DNA of 64,000 nt from Geoalkalibacter halelectricus. GTDB lineage: Bacteria; Desulfobacterota; Desulfuromonadia; Desulfuromonadales; Geoalkalibacteraceae. The stretch is from NCBI RefSeq assembly GCF_025263685.1, contig NZ_CP092109.1:1675001-1739000 (forward strand). Reading direction: 5' to 3'. The notes below the pieces were generated by a model. That model saw only the letters and a program-made list of their open reading frames with translations. It ran no database searches and was not told the origin of the DNA. Positions 18,082-27,072 of the stretch are shown piece after piece (position 1 is the first letter of the stretch; every line of letters starts with the position of its first letter). A program made the translations under genes and the position numbers.

Positions 18082-20319
18082 ATGAGAATCGGGGTCAGAA
18101 TCACAGGGTTGGCCATTTTGCCGATTCTGCTCACGGCGCTGGTGGCGGCGAGCGTGGCTCTCTACCAAAAACAGGCGCTGCAGAAATTCTTCGCCCTGGA
18201 GATCGAACGGCACGCGCGCAGCGAGGCCCAGAAGATCGCCCAGGACGTCTACCTGATGTGCCGCGCCGCCCAGGAAGCGACACAGATCACCATCAACAAC
18301 AACCTGCGGGTGGCGGAATTCGTTCTCGAACAAGCTGGAGGCGCCACCTTCAGCGCGCCCCGCGTCACTTGGGAGGCCGTCGATCAGTACACCCACCAGC
18401 ACATGCCGGTCGATCTGCCGCGCATGCTGGTCGGCGATCAGTGGTTGGGCCAGGTCGACTCCTTCGAGCAAGGCGCACCCATCGTCGATCAGGTGCGCGA
18501 TCTGGTCGGCGGAACCGCCACCATCTTTCAACGGATGAATCCCCAGGGCGATATGCTGCGGGTGGCCACCAACGTGGCCGATGCCCAGGGACGCCGCGCC
18601 ATCGGCACCTATCTGCCGGCCAGGTTCCCCGACGGCGGTGCCGATCCGGTGGTCGCGGCCCTGCTCAAGGGCGAAACCTTTCACGGGCGCGCCTTTGTCG
18701 TCAATGCCTGGTATGTGACCGCCTATCAGCCCATCCGGAACACCGCGGGCACCGAGGTGGTTGGCGCCCTCTACGTCGGCGTCAAGCAGGAAAGCCTTGA
18801 GAGCCTGCGGCGCGGCATCATGGACATCATCGTCGGCAAGACCGGCTATGTATATGTCCTTGGCGGCACCGGCGAGCAGCGCGGCACCTACATCATTTCC
18901 CAGGACGGCCGCCGCGACGGCGAAAACCTCTGGGACGAGGTCGACGCCGAGGGGCACCCCTTCATCCGTGAGATCGTCGAAAAAGCCCTGAGCCTCCCAA
19001 AACCCTCCCGCAGCCCCCGCATTCCCGTGGAATTCGTTCGCTACCCCTGGCGCAATCCGGGAGAGGCAAAGGCCCGACACAAGGTGGTGGCCATCGCCTA
19101 TTTCGATCCCTGGGATTGGGTCATCGGCGCCGGTTACTATGAGACCGACCTCAGGGACAGCCAGTTTCGATTGCAGGCGGCCATGAATCAAATGGGCTAC
19201 TGGACCGGCCTGACCGCCGTGTTAATGATGCTGTTGGCGGTGCCGGCGGGATACTTCGTGGCCGGCGGCATCCGCAACCGCATCGACAGCATCCTCACCT
19301 CCGTCGAGGAGGTGCTGATCGTCACCGACCCCCACGGGCGCATCGTGCTGCTGAGCAAACCCGCCGAGGAATTGCTGGGGGCCAGTTTGCACGAGCTCAT
19401 TCATCGTCCGCTGGAACACGTCATCTCCCACCCGCAATTGCGCAATTGCATGGTGAAGGCGCTCGAACAAGCCCATGGCGGCACACGCTTTGATGTGGAG
19501 GTGCAAGATGGTGGCGCCACCCGCATCATGGAGGGACGCACCTCCTTGATTCAGACGCGTGTGGGCACCGCCGTCGGCATGATTTTCATCCTCCACGACG
19601 TGACCGGCGAGCGCGCCATGGATCGGATGAAAAGTGAATTCATCTGCACCGCGGCCCATGAATTGAGCACCCCGCTCTCCTCCATCATCGGTTATTCGGA
19701 GCTGCTGCTCAACGAAAAGGATCTACCGGCCCAAACCGGCCAGGAAGCCCTGGCCTACATCAATAAAAAGTCCTGGGCCCTGTCGCGCATCGTCAATGAC
19801 CTGCTTGATTTGAGCCGCATCGAGCTGGGGCGTGAAATCCCCATTGAGAAAGAGCCGTGCGATCTCAACGAACTGCTGCGCGAGATCGAGATATTCGGCC
19901 GCAACCTCACGCAGAAGCATCGCTTTGTCCTTGAATTGCCCGACCAGCCCCTGCGCGTGACTGTTGACCGGGGCAAAATGGAGCAGGCCCTGGAAAACAT
20001 CGTCAGCAACGCCATCAAATATTCCCCCGAGGGCGGCTCCATTACCATTCGCGCCCTTGGGGAAACCGACGGCGCCCTGATCGAAATCCGCGACCAGGGC
20101 ATCGGCATGACCTCCGAACAGACCCTGCGGGTCTTTGAGCGCTTTTACCGCGCGGACACCTCGACCACAGCCGTCGAGGGCACCGGGCTGGGCATGAGCA
20201 TCGTCAAGCATGTGGTCGAGGGACACGGAGGGAAGGTGTGGGTCAAAAGCCGCCGCGGCGAAGGGACGCAGGTTTACGTCAAGCTACCCTGGAACAGGGA
20301 GGACGGCGGCAAAGGATAG
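18082..20319 (+). CDS. Membrane sensor histidine kinase with Cache and PAS domains
   Basis: This 745-residue protein has a first membrane helix (residues 8-28), a long periplasmic region of the double-Cache type ending with DPWDWVIGAGYYETDL, a second helix (about 375-395), a PAS domain, then HisKA with His526 in AAHELSTPLSSIIGYS. The HATPase has NIVSNAIKYSPEG, DQGIGM and GTGLGMSIVKHVVEGHGG. It probably binds a small periplasmic ligand. No HAMP domain or adjacent regulator is visible. The ATG at MRIGVRITG follows GGAAGGAG. The stop TAG coincides with a foldback element. Confidence 0.92.
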   Translation: MRIGVRITGLAILPILLTALVAASVALYQKQALQKFFALEIERHARSEAQKIAQDVYLMCRAAQEATQITINNNLRVAEFVLEQAGGATFSAPRVTWEAVDQYTHQHMPVDLPRMLVGDQWLGQVDSFEQGAPIVDQVRDLVGGTATIFQRMNPQGDMLRVATNVADAQGRRAIGTYLPARFPDGGADPVVAALLKGETFHGRAFVVNAWYVTAYQPIRNTAGTEVVGALYVGVKQESLESLRRGIMDIIVGKTGYVYVLGGTGEQRGTYIISQDGRRDGENLWDEVDAEGHPFIREIVEKALSLPKPSRSPRIPVEFVRYPWRNPGEAKARHKVVAIAYFDPWDWVIGAGYYETDLRDSQFRLQAAMNQMGYWTGLTAVLMMLLAVPAGYFVAGGIRNRIDSILTSVEEVLIVTDPHGRIVLLSKPAEELLGASLHELIHRPLEHVISHPQLRNCMVKALEQAHGGTRFDVEVQDGGATRIMEGRTSLIQTRVGTAVGMIFILHDVTGERAMDRMKSEFICTAAHELSTPLSSIIGYSELLLNEKDLPAQTGQEALAYINKKSWALSRIVNDLLDLSRIELGREIPIEKEPCDLNELLREIEIFGRNLTQKHRFVLELPDQPLRVTVDRGKMEQALENIVSNAIKYSPEGGSITIRALGETDGALIEIRDQGIGMTSEQTLRVFERFYRADTSTTAVEGTGLGMSIVKHVVEGHGGKVWVKSRRGEGTQVYVKLPWNREDGGKG

Positions 20320-20481
20320 TGTCCCGTGCGGTTAGTCATGTTGAATAATTCCGAGATATTTTTGGTGTTGCCAAGGCGTCGCCAACGCAGGCCTAGCCGT
20401 GCGCTAAGTCAAGTTGGCGCAACGCAGGCAGCGCCGAAAATAGCCGGAATTAGAAGACAGGACTAGCCGCACGGGGCACTA
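20317..20481. repeat. TA-bounded foldback element, family C, between convergent genes
   Basis: A 161-bp element bounded by TA has terminal inverted repeats of 19 bp, GTGTCCCGTGCGGTTAGTC against GACTAGCCGCACGGGGCAC, matching at all but two positions. The left TA plus G is the TAG stop of the kinase gene; the right end gives the TAG stop of the SpoIIM-like gene on the other strand. It has no coding capacity and may act as a shared terminator. Confidence 0.75.
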
Positions 20482-21051
20482 AGCGGCCAACCAGGCAATG
20501 AGCGCGCCTTCGATGAGGGCGGCCACGCCTAGCAAGGGTACGATGAGCACCAGCAGCAGCCACAGGCTCTTGCCCAAACGCTGCTTGAGGGCGGCAAAGG
20601 GAGCCGGAGCCGTCACCCACAACCCGCACCAGATGCCCAATCCCCAGGCCATGAAAACCGCCGGCAATTCAAACACGCCGTGTGGAAGGATCATCCACAC
20701 CGCCCTGGGCTGGTCGGCGAGGACCACCCCGGCCAACCAGCCGTTGAGCAGAGCGGCCGCGGCGGGCAACAATCCCAAACCGACGCCCAGCAACAGTGCC
20801 GTACTCACCGCCAGCACGTTGCGCACGAAAATCGCCAGGGCAATCTCCAGCAGGCTCTTGTCGTGCAGGGTCTGAGCCATTTCGAACAGCGCCTCGGCAA
20901 GTCGCAGCCCTGGAGCGGGATAAAGGGGCGCCAGCACCGCGCCGAGGCCAAACAACAGCACGGCCGCAAGAATGCACCCGCGTGCTTCGCGCAACACGAG
21001 ACTCACTCGCTGGAGAAATGAAAGTCTTGGGTCAGGAACCGACATCGGCAT
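20479..21051 (-). CDS. SpoIIM-family (DUF95) membrane protein
   Basis: This 190-residue inner-membrane protein has five to six hydrophobic helices. The segment LPHGVFELPAVFMAWGLG is the family's hallmark. SpoIIM acts in engulfment in sporulating bacteria, but homologues are common in non-sporulators, where function is unknown. It follows the 21059 gene by seven bases, so they form an operon. Its last codons and TAG stop are set by the foldback element: removing the element would let the frame run on. Confidence 0.85.
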   Translation of the reverse strand: MPMSVPDPRLSFLQRVSLVLREARGCILAAVLLFGLGAVLAPLYPAPGLRLAEALFEMAQTLHDKSLLEIALAIFVRNVLAVSTALLLGVGLGLLPAAAALLNGWLAGVVLADQPRAVWMILPHGVFELPAVFMAWGLGIWCGLWVTAPAPFAALKQRLGKSLWLLLVLIVPLLGVAALIEGALIAWLAA

Positions 21052-21058
21052 GCGCGGC

Positions 21059-21412
21059 TCAGGGTTTGGACTTTTCCCGCAGCGCCTGTTTGTCCGCCGT
21101 CACGTGCAGCTCGCAATGCAGACAGCGCCGCAGGTAAAGGGGCATGAATCCCTGCATGTGAAAAAAGTTTTCGCACCGGGGACACTTGGCGAAGGCGGCA
21201 AACACCACGGCGACCGCCACCAGCAGAATCCAGACCACGAAGACCATGCCGGCGACCCGATCCGACCCGGACAGCTCCAGAGTCAGCCACATCATGGGGA
21301 TGTAGATCAGAATCAGCCCCCAGAGAAACCAGCGGCGCCGCCGCAGAGCCTGCAGGCCCGAAGCATATTGGGTCAAATCTTCCTCGGGTTCTTGCTCCAG
21401 CTTGCCCGTCAT
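21059..21412 (-). CDS. Small membrane protein with zinc-ribbon-like cysteines
   Basis: This 117-residue protein has an acidic start, two hydrophobic helices (about residues 29-48 and 55-74) and a C-terminal cytoplasmic tail with CPRC and CLHC, spaced like a zinc ribbon. No family is recognised. It is the first gene of a short operon with the SpoIIM-like gene. Confidence 0.75.
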   Translation of the reverse strand: MTGKLEQEPEEDLTQYASGLQALRRRRWFLWGLILIYIPMMWLTLELSGSDRVAGMVFVVWILLVAVAVVFAAFAKCPRCENFFHMQGFMPLYLRRCLHCELHVTADKQALREKSKP

Positions 21413-21451
21413 GCCGACTGTCCTTTCTCCTAAGGGGGGAGGTGGCGTTTC

Positions 21452-21664
21452 TCAGTTCTGGGGACCGCGCAGGGAGGCGAAGAAACTCTCCACTTGCTGC
21501 TCGGCCTCGGCGCGGCTCATGCCGTACTTTTCCTCAAGCTTGCCGATCAGCAATTCGCGCTGCCCGGCAATGAACTGCACATCGTCACCGGTCAGCTCGC
21601 CCCAGAATTCCTTGACCCGTCCGCGCAACTGATGCCACTTGGCCTGCATTTCCTCGTTGGTCAT
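21452..21664 (-). CDS. CsbD-family stress protein
   Basis: This 70-residue hydrophilic protein starts MTNEEMQAKWHQLRGRVKE, the CsbD signature, and continues with FWGELTGDDVQFIAGQ. CsbD-like proteins are stress-induced in Bacillus and enterobacteria and their molecular role is unknown. It lies about 40 bases upstream of the zinc-ribbon membrane protein gene, so they may be co-transcribed. Confidence 0.88.
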   Translation of the reverse strand: MTNEEMQAKWHQLRGRVKEFWGELTGDDVQFIAGQRELLIGKLEEKYGMSRAEAEQQVESFFASLRGPQN

Positions 21665-21694
21665 GGTCGTACCTCCCGCGTGAAGGTTGATAAA

Positions 21695-22414
21695 TCAAAT
21701 TGGCTGGGCGTGGATCAGAACGGGCAGATGGTATCCGGCTCGTTCCAGAGCCGCGGTTGTGGCCGCCAGCCCTTGCTCCATAAGCCCGCTCAGGGCGCAG
21801 CGCTGCTCCAAAAACAGCAGAAACGCCAGGCTGCCGCTGACGGAAAACCCCCAGCGCGCGGCCATGGTCTCGGCGATGCGATCCTCAAGCCGGCGCCCCA
21901 GTTCTTGGGGCGCCGCCAGGTAGTGGGTGGGAAAAGCAACCAGGCGGGGATCCAGGCTGCTGAGAAACGCCTCTTTTTCGGCTGGATGCAGAACGCTGAA
22001 ATCGGCCGCGCACCAGGCGCTGTCGCGCGTGGAGAAAAGCGCGCGACACGCCAGGGGGCGCAGGGAATAGACCCCACACTGCCCATCGGCTTCAAGAAGC
22101 GGACAATCGCCGAGATCGCTACGGCGGCGGCGCAGATAATCCTTGAAGTCGACGGCCGCGCGGGCGATCTCAACCAATCCCTCGCCATGTTGTGAGATCC
22201 TTTCGAGCTGCTCCGCGCCAAGGGACGGGAAAATCCGCAGCGCCTCGGGCAAGGTGGCATTGACGGCCAGGTTGCAGCAATTGTCACAACCGGACCGGCA
22301 GTGGATGGGCACCCGCTGTTCACTGAGGGTGTGCAACTGCCGAGCGCATTGTTCATCCAGGAGCGTATGGCAATCCTCCACCAGTTTTTGCAAATGCTGC
22401 CATCCGTTGGGCAC
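21695..22414 (-). CDS. YkgJ-family cysteine-cluster protein
   Basis: This 239-residue soluble protein has the cluster CRSGCDNCC, then CPLL, CGVYSLRPLACR and a later cysteine, the pattern of the YkgJ (zinc- or iron-chelating) family. The cofactor has not been established here. It starts with GTG behind AGGGGAGG; no in-frame ATG lies near. The downstream CsbD gene begins 30 bases after its stop. The 257 bases upstream to the foldback element at 22673 show no gene or clear structure. Confidence 0.85.
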   Translation of the reverse strand: MPNGWQHLQKLVEDCHTLLDEQCARQLHTLSEQRVPIHCRSGCDNCCNLAVNATLPEALRIFPSLGAEQLERISQHGEGLVEIARAAVDFKDYLRRRRSDLGDCPLLEADGQCGVYSLRPLACRALFSTRDSAWCAADFSVLHPAEKEAFLSSLDPRLVAFPTHYLAAPQELGRRLEDRIAETMAARWGFSVSGSLAFLLFLEQRCALSGLMEQGLAATTAALERAGYHLPVLIHAQPI

Positions 22415-22672
22415 GCGCCCCTCCCCTGTCGGACTACCCCGCCCCCACGAGCAGTCCCATGAGGCTGGTTTTCATCCGATAATGACCCTGTTTACAATTT
22501 CTGCGTCAATCAGAATTCTGATAGCACGGTTGTTCCTGTGACGTCAATTCCCGCCCCCAGCCTATGGTCAAAATTTAGGCAAAAGGCCAGTTCCCCGATG
22601 CCGCCGCGCCTCGCTCGGCCCAGGGGGGGATTTTTCACAAACCTATCCACAGCAGTTGTGAAAACGCCTTCC

Positions 22673-22839
22673 TAGGAGGCTGTCGGACTATCCGGGCCGA
22701 AGCGAAAATGTGGATGTTTGAGTCCGGATTTTGGCTCCTTTGAGAGTGCATAGCCGTAGCTACGTGCCGAAAAGGAGCCGGAATCCGGGCCAAACAGCCG
22801 GATTTGCAGCCGGCTCATGGATAGTCCGACAGCCTCCTA
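22673..22839. repeat. TA-bounded foldback element, family B, long copy
   Basis: A 163-bp element has perfect 19-bp ends GGAGGCTGTCGGACTATCC and complement, bounded by TA on both sides. The interior is also self-complementary (GGCTCCTTT/AAAGGAGCC). Read on the minus strand its first 50-odd bases match the copy at 17886 almost base for base. It lies in open intergenic DNA, not on a stop codon. Confidence 0.8.
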
Positions 22840-22866
22840 GGGCCATAGCGACCAACCGCGTCAATC

Positions 22867-23556
22867 TCACTGAAGCTTCTGGGCCAGAAAATCCTCAGGC
22901 ACCACGATGCCCCCGCTCATGATGATTTTCATGGCCTCTTCCACGGAAAACTCCGTGGGATACACCTTGCTTTCCTCTAAGATGAGCACATATCCCGAGG
23001 TCGGGTTCGGCGATGTGGGGATAAAGACCGTGTAGTAGTTCTTGCCCGAGGGGGTGGGCACGGAATTGGTGACGAAGGCGATGGAAAAGGATCCCTCCTT
23101 GGGGAATTCCACATAGACCGCACGCCGAAAGGAATCTCGACCGCTGGTGGAAAAAACCGAAATCAGTTGCTTGGAGGAGCTGTAGATTGATTTGACCAGG
23201 GGAATGCGCGACAGGATGCGGTCCCAGGTGTGAATCAGGCGTTTGCCGAACACATTGGAAGCGATCAGCCCGGACACGTAGATGACCAGAATCCCGGCGA
23301 TCATGCCCAGTCCGGGAATGTAGCGGCCACCTTCGCCGAAAATGAAAACCGCGGTCTTGCGGATGTAGGGCGCCAACACCCCGTCGGCCAGATTGAAGAG
23401 AAAGCGCAGGATAAAGATGGTGACACCGGCGGGGATCACCACCAAGAGTCCCGCGGCCATCTTGGTCTTGAGATGATGGCCGATGCGCCGTCCCCAGTGA
23501 CCTTTGGGCGGCTGTGCCGCGCCATTGTCATTGTTTGCAGTTTTCATGCTCGTCAT
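22867..23556 (-). CDS. DUF502-family membrane protein
   Basis: This 229-residue protein has two membrane helices near the N terminus (around residues 34-57 and 78-103), then a soluble domain. LLVVIPAGVTIFILRFLF and the segment RIPLVKSIYSSSKQL match DUF502, a broadly conserved family of unknown function. GAGG lies seven bases before the first ATG. Confidence 0.88.
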   Translation of the reverse strand: MTSMKTANNDNGAAQPPKGHWGRRIGHHLKTKMAAGLLVVIPAGVTIFILRFLFNLADGVLAPYIRKTAVFIFGEGGRYIPGLGMIAGILVIYVSGLIASNVFGKRLIHTWDRILSRIPLVKSIYSSSKQLISVFSTSGRDSFRRAVYVEFPKEGSFSIAFVTNSVPTPSGKNYYTVFIPTSPNPTSGYVLILEESKVYPTEFSVEEAMKIIMSGGIVVPEDFLAQKLQ

Positions 23557-23629
23557 GGGCGCGCCTCTGCCGCGCTCGAAAAGCTGAACAATCCCGAAAC
23601 CATACCTCAGTGACTATTATACACGAAAG

Positions 23630-25729
23630 TCAGCTTGCGGGCTGATCCCGGCGATGGAAACCTGCGGCGAAATCCTCGGCGACCAGCGGGCGGCTGAAAT
23701 AAAAACCCTGGAATCCGCGGCACCCAAGTTCACGTAAAAAGGCGTACTGCTCGGAGCTGTTCACCCCTTCGGCCAAGGTCGCCAGCCCCAAACTTCGCCC
23801 CAGACCGACAATGGCGGCGACGATGGCGGCGCTGTCGCTGTCGCCGGGCAAGTCATTGACGAAGGAGCGATCGATTTTGAGACAATCCAGAGGCAGATTC
23901 TTCAGGTAGCTCAGGGAAGAATAGCCGGTACCGAAGTCGTCGAGGGCCAGGCGCACCCCCAATTCCTTCAGGGCCTGCATGGTGTGCATGGCCTGGGCGA
24001 TGTCGTGCATCAGCACGCTTTCTGTCACCTCCAGCACCAGCGACGAACCGCTGATCCCGGTTTCAAGAAGGAGCGCCTGCACTTCCGCGACAAGTTCCGG
24101 GCGGCGAAACTGCTCGGCGGCCAGATTCACCGCCACGGGCGGCACCACCAGACCGGCGGCGCGCCATTGAGCGATCTGGCGACAAACCATGTGCAGCACC
24201 TTGGCGCCAAGGGGCACAATGAGGCCTGTGGATTCAGCCAGGGGGATGAAGCTCTCGGGGGCAAGTTCGCCGCGAATGGGATGGCGCCAACGCGCCAAGG
24301 CCTCGGAACCGATCAGGCTCTGGCCGTCCATGTCGTATTGCGGCTGGTAGTGAAGGTACAATTCACCATTCTCCAGGGCGCGGCGCAACTCGGTTTCTAG
24401 CTGCACCCCTTCCCAGGCGGCGACTCCCAGGGCCCTACTGAAATAGCACAGCGCATCTCCGCTACCCTTGGCCTCCTGCAGGGCGATTTCGGCATGCTGG
24501 AGCAATTCCACGGCGGTGTTTCCATCGTCCGGCGCCACGGCGATGCCGCAATGGGCCGCAAGATGCAGTTCGCATTGATCCAGAAGACAGGGGCGGGCCA
24601 GTTCCTCCAGGGTGTATCGGGCCAGGGCGCCGGCCTCCGGGGGCTGCTTCAAGAAGGGCAACAAAAGGGCAAAAACACCATTTCCGAAATAAAAGGGCCA
24701 GCCCTGCTCTCCCACAGCGACCCGCAGACGTTGGGCGACCGTTTGCAGCAGGTGATCGCCCTGGACACGGCCGAGGGCATTGTTGATTTTTCGAAAGGAA
24801 GCCAAATCCACCAAAACCACCGCCACCGTGGCCTGTTGGGGACGGTCGCGGTCCAGAAAGAGGTCGAGCTTGGCGAGAAATTGCGACTGGTTGGCAAGCC
24901 CGGTCAGGTTGTCGTACTGAACCAGGTAGCGCAGGCTCTCCTCGGCCTGCAAACGCTGATACTCCTGGCGTGCCCAGTGGCGACAGCCCACCGTGAGCCC
25001 ACCGAGGCCAACCAGCCAAAGCAGCCCCGCGCCCCCCGCCATGCCAAAGCGGTGCGCGCGCCCCACGGCCCAGAGGGATTGCAGATCAACCAGGGTGCTC
25101 AGGCCGCCGCGCAACTCCCCGAGCGCATAGCCATGCTGGGCATGACAGGACAGGCATTCGGCATCCATCAGCAAGGGGCGCATCAGGCGCAGAACCTCAC
25201 CGCCCGCTCTACTTTCCACCATGTAGGACTCGGTGGCGCCCGCACTCAAGTCAGCAAGTGCCTGCCGCTCCCAGGAATCAGGCGCATTGTCCGGATTGAC
25301 CGGACGCAAGGCGGTGATGCGCCCGCTCAAACCGAGCATTTCTTGCTCCAGGGCAAAAATCTCGCGCATCATGTAGGCGGGATTGACCAAGGTCAGAAGA
25401 CGCCCCGAAGGGGTGAGGACATCGCGCTCGAAAACCTCTTCGAGGTAGGGATTGGGAGGAGTTTTCGAGGAGACCTCGACATAAACGCCGCCGTGGCCGG
25501 CGCTCCAATGGCGGTAGATGAGGATCTGATCGGCAAAAGTGCGCGCCTGAGCGCGGGCCAACTCCAGGACATCCTCGCGCACCTGGGAGAGATTCCAGCC
25601 AAGCCCCCAGATCAGCAGCAAGGTCCAGCCGATACTCAAGCCCCAGAACAGCAGCCGCCGAACTTTCGCCGTCGGGCGGCGCAAAAGCAAGGCATCCTGT
25701 GACTTGTCGGGCGCGGGCGGCGTCGGCAT
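23630..25729 (-). CDS. Heme-binding sensor with degenerate GGDEF and intact EAL domain (c-di-GMP phosphodiesterase)
   Basis: This 699-residue protein is anchored by helices at about residues 24-46 and 227-247. The region between them is a DUF3365-like periplasmic sensor with one c-type heme motif, CLSCH at 191-195. A GGDEF domain (about 265-425) has YFGNGVFAL where GGDEF should be, so it is probably inactive. The EAL domain keeps SEALARWRHP, EVTESV, DDFGTGYSSL, KIDRSF and EGVNS and should hydrolyse c-di-GMP. It would link periplasmic redox state or a heme ligand to c-di-GMP. ATG 25729 was chosen over an upstream TTG. Confidence 0.92.
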   Translation of the reverse strand: MPTPPAPDKSQDALLLRRPTAKVRRLLFWGLSIGWTLLLIWGLGWNLSQVREDVLELARAQARTFADQILIYRHWSAGHGGVYVEVSSKTPPNPYLEEVFERDVLTPSGRLLTLVNPAYMMREIFALEQEMLGLSGRITALRPVNPDNAPDSWERQALADLSAGATESYMVESRAGGEVLRLMRPLLMDAECLSCHAQHGYALGELRGGLSTLVDLQSLWAVGRAHRFGMAGGAGLLWLVGLGGLTVGCRHWARQEYQRLQAEESLRYLVQYDNLTGLANQSQFLAKLDLFLDRDRPQQATVAVVLVDLASFRKINNALGRVQGDHLLQTVAQRLRVAVGEQGWPFYFGNGVFALLLPFLKQPPEAGALARYTLEELARPCLLDQCELHLAAHCGIAVAPDDGNTAVELLQHAEIALQEAKGSGDALCYFSRALGVAAWEGVQLETELRRALENGELYLHYQPQYDMDGQSLIGSEALARWRHPIRGELAPESFIPLAESTGLIVPLGAKVLHMVCRQIAQWRAAGLVVPPVAVNLAAEQFRRPELVAEVQALLLETGISGSSLVLEVTESVLMHDIAQAMHTMQALKELGVRLALDDFGTGYSSLSYLKNLPLDCLKIDRSFVNDLPGDSDSAAIVAAIVGLGRSLGLATLAEGVNSSEQYAFLRELGCRGFQGFYFSRPLVAEDFAAGFHRRDQPAS

Positions 25730-25825
25730 GGATGGCAACCTTCTGCAGGCTTTTTAGAAAATTTTTACAATTCTACCACAAAAGTTGGGCCGTACCATCC
25801 CATGGGTTGCGGTAGTTTGAAGGGA

Positions 25826-26548
25826 TCAGGAGGAAGGAGAAGAGAGGTATTGGGAGACCAGGGCTTCCAGCCGCGCCAGATCATGGAGGCTCAAATCAAG
25901 CAATTCCAGGCCCATGCCGCAGGGAAACTGCGGCTTGCGCAGCCATTCGGGATGATTGACCCAAGCCACTCGCGCGGTGACAGACAGCAGAGGACCGCCG
26001 TAAGCGGTCAGATCAAGCACCACTTCAAGGCGGCTGTCACGAGGATAGAGAACATCGCCTTGCAGAAACAAACCGCCGGTGCTGACATTGGCGGTAGTGC
26101 CGCACTCGAAATCGCCTGCGGGCAAACGCCGGTAGCGCAGCGGCACGCTCAGGGGAGCACGGGGAGCTAGACGGCCGGGATCGGGCAAATTGAGCAACCG
26201 CCGCGAACTGTCGAGCAAAGTCGTCCAATCGGCAGGCAGGCTGACGATGGCATCGGCGCCGCTTTCACGGCAACGCTCCGAATCCTCCTCGGAAGCCTGA
26301 ACAAGAAGGATCAGACGGGTATGGCGCAGCAGAAAATCCTTTTTAATACGGCGGCAGAAGACATCGCCGCCATCCGGCGGCAGGTGCAGGGAGACAAAGG
26401 CCAGGACAGGATCCTCCTCCTCGATCAGACGCCAGGCTTGCTCGCCGTCACGCGCGCGCACCAGGATGAACTCCTCGCGGCCGAAAAAACCTTCGACGCG
26501 ATCGAGAAAATCCTCTTCGGGAATGGCGATCAGTATTTTCCTAGACAT
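25826..26548 (-). CDS. PilZ-domain protein with a degenerate receiver domain
   Basis: This 240-residue cytoplasmic protein has a response-regulator-like N-terminal domain. The acidic pocket is E11-E12 and the phospho-acceptor position is Ser53 in FVSLHLPPDGG, so normal Asp phosphorylation is not possible. A PilZ domain follows from about residue 130, with the c-di-GMP motif ANVSTGGLF and arginines before it in PLRYRR. It should bind c-di-GMP. It neighbours the heme-EAL gene on the same strand, about 97 bases upstream of it. Confidence 0.85.
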   Translation of the reverse strand: MSRKILIAIPEEDFLDRVEGFFGREEFILVRARDGEQAWRLIEEEDPVLAFVSLHLPPDGGDVFCRRIKKDFLLRHTRLILLVQASEEDSERCRESGADAIVSLPADWTTLLDSSRRLLNLPDPGRLAPRAPLSVPLRYRRLPAGDFECGTTANVSTGGLFLQGDVLYPRDSRLEVVLDLTAYGGPLLSVTARVAWVNHPEWLRKPQFPCGMGLELLDLSLHDLARLEALVSQYLSSPSS

Positions 26549-26574
26549 GAATAGCCGCCTCGTCCTTGGATTTT

Positions 26575-27072
26575 CTAGCGGGCGCAATCCGAGGGGTCAC
26601 CCTTGAGTTTGGCCAACCCATGGGGCAAGGCCGGCAGAACCACCTCAAGGTTTTCCCGCACGCCCTTGGGGCTGCCGGGAAGATTGACGATCAGGGTCTG
26701 GCCACGCACCCCGGCAAGGGCCCGCGAAAGCATGGCATGGGAGGTTTTCGCCAGGCTGGCGGCGCGCATGGCTTCGGCCATGCCCGGCACCTCATAGTCG
26801 AGCACCCGGGCGGTGGCCTGGGGGGTGATGTCGCGCCGGGTCAACCCCGTTCCACCGGTGGTGAGAATCAAATCGAGGCGCTCACGATCGCACCAGGCGA
26901 CCAGCGTTTCGACAATTTGTTCCTCGTCGTCGGGGATCACTTCATAGCGCTGGACCTCGCCCAACTCCGCCACCATCTCGGCGATAATGCGGCCGCTTTC
27001 GTCCTCGCGTTCGCCGCGCGCCCCCTTGTCGGACAGGGTGAGAATGCCGATGCCGAAGCGCGGCGCGCTCAT
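26575..27072 (-). CDS. MogA/MoaB-family molybdenum cofactor biosynthesis protein
   Basis: This 165-residue protein adenylylates molybdopterin or a related precursor. Family motifs are GILTLSDKGARGEREDESG, ILTTGGTGLTRRD and VNLPGSPKGVRENLEVVLP. It overlaps the upstream MOSC gene by four bases (ATGA), so the two are translationally coupled. The choice between MogA and MoaB cannot be made by eye. Confidence 0.93.
   Translation of the reverse strand: MSAPRFGIGILTLSDKGARGEREDESGRIIAEMVAELGEVQRYEVIPDDEEQIVETLVAWCDRERLDLILTTGGTGLTRRDITPQATARVLDYEVPGMAEAMRAASLAKTSHAMLSRALAGVRGQTLIVNLPGSPKGVRENLEVVLPALPHGLAKLKGDPSDCAR

Noticed and set aside
13646-22839. Inverted repeats considered as ordinary terminators or REP sequences
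   Set aside because: They have long near-perfect ends, TA boundaries and related copies of different length, which terminators do not. They may still act as terminators.
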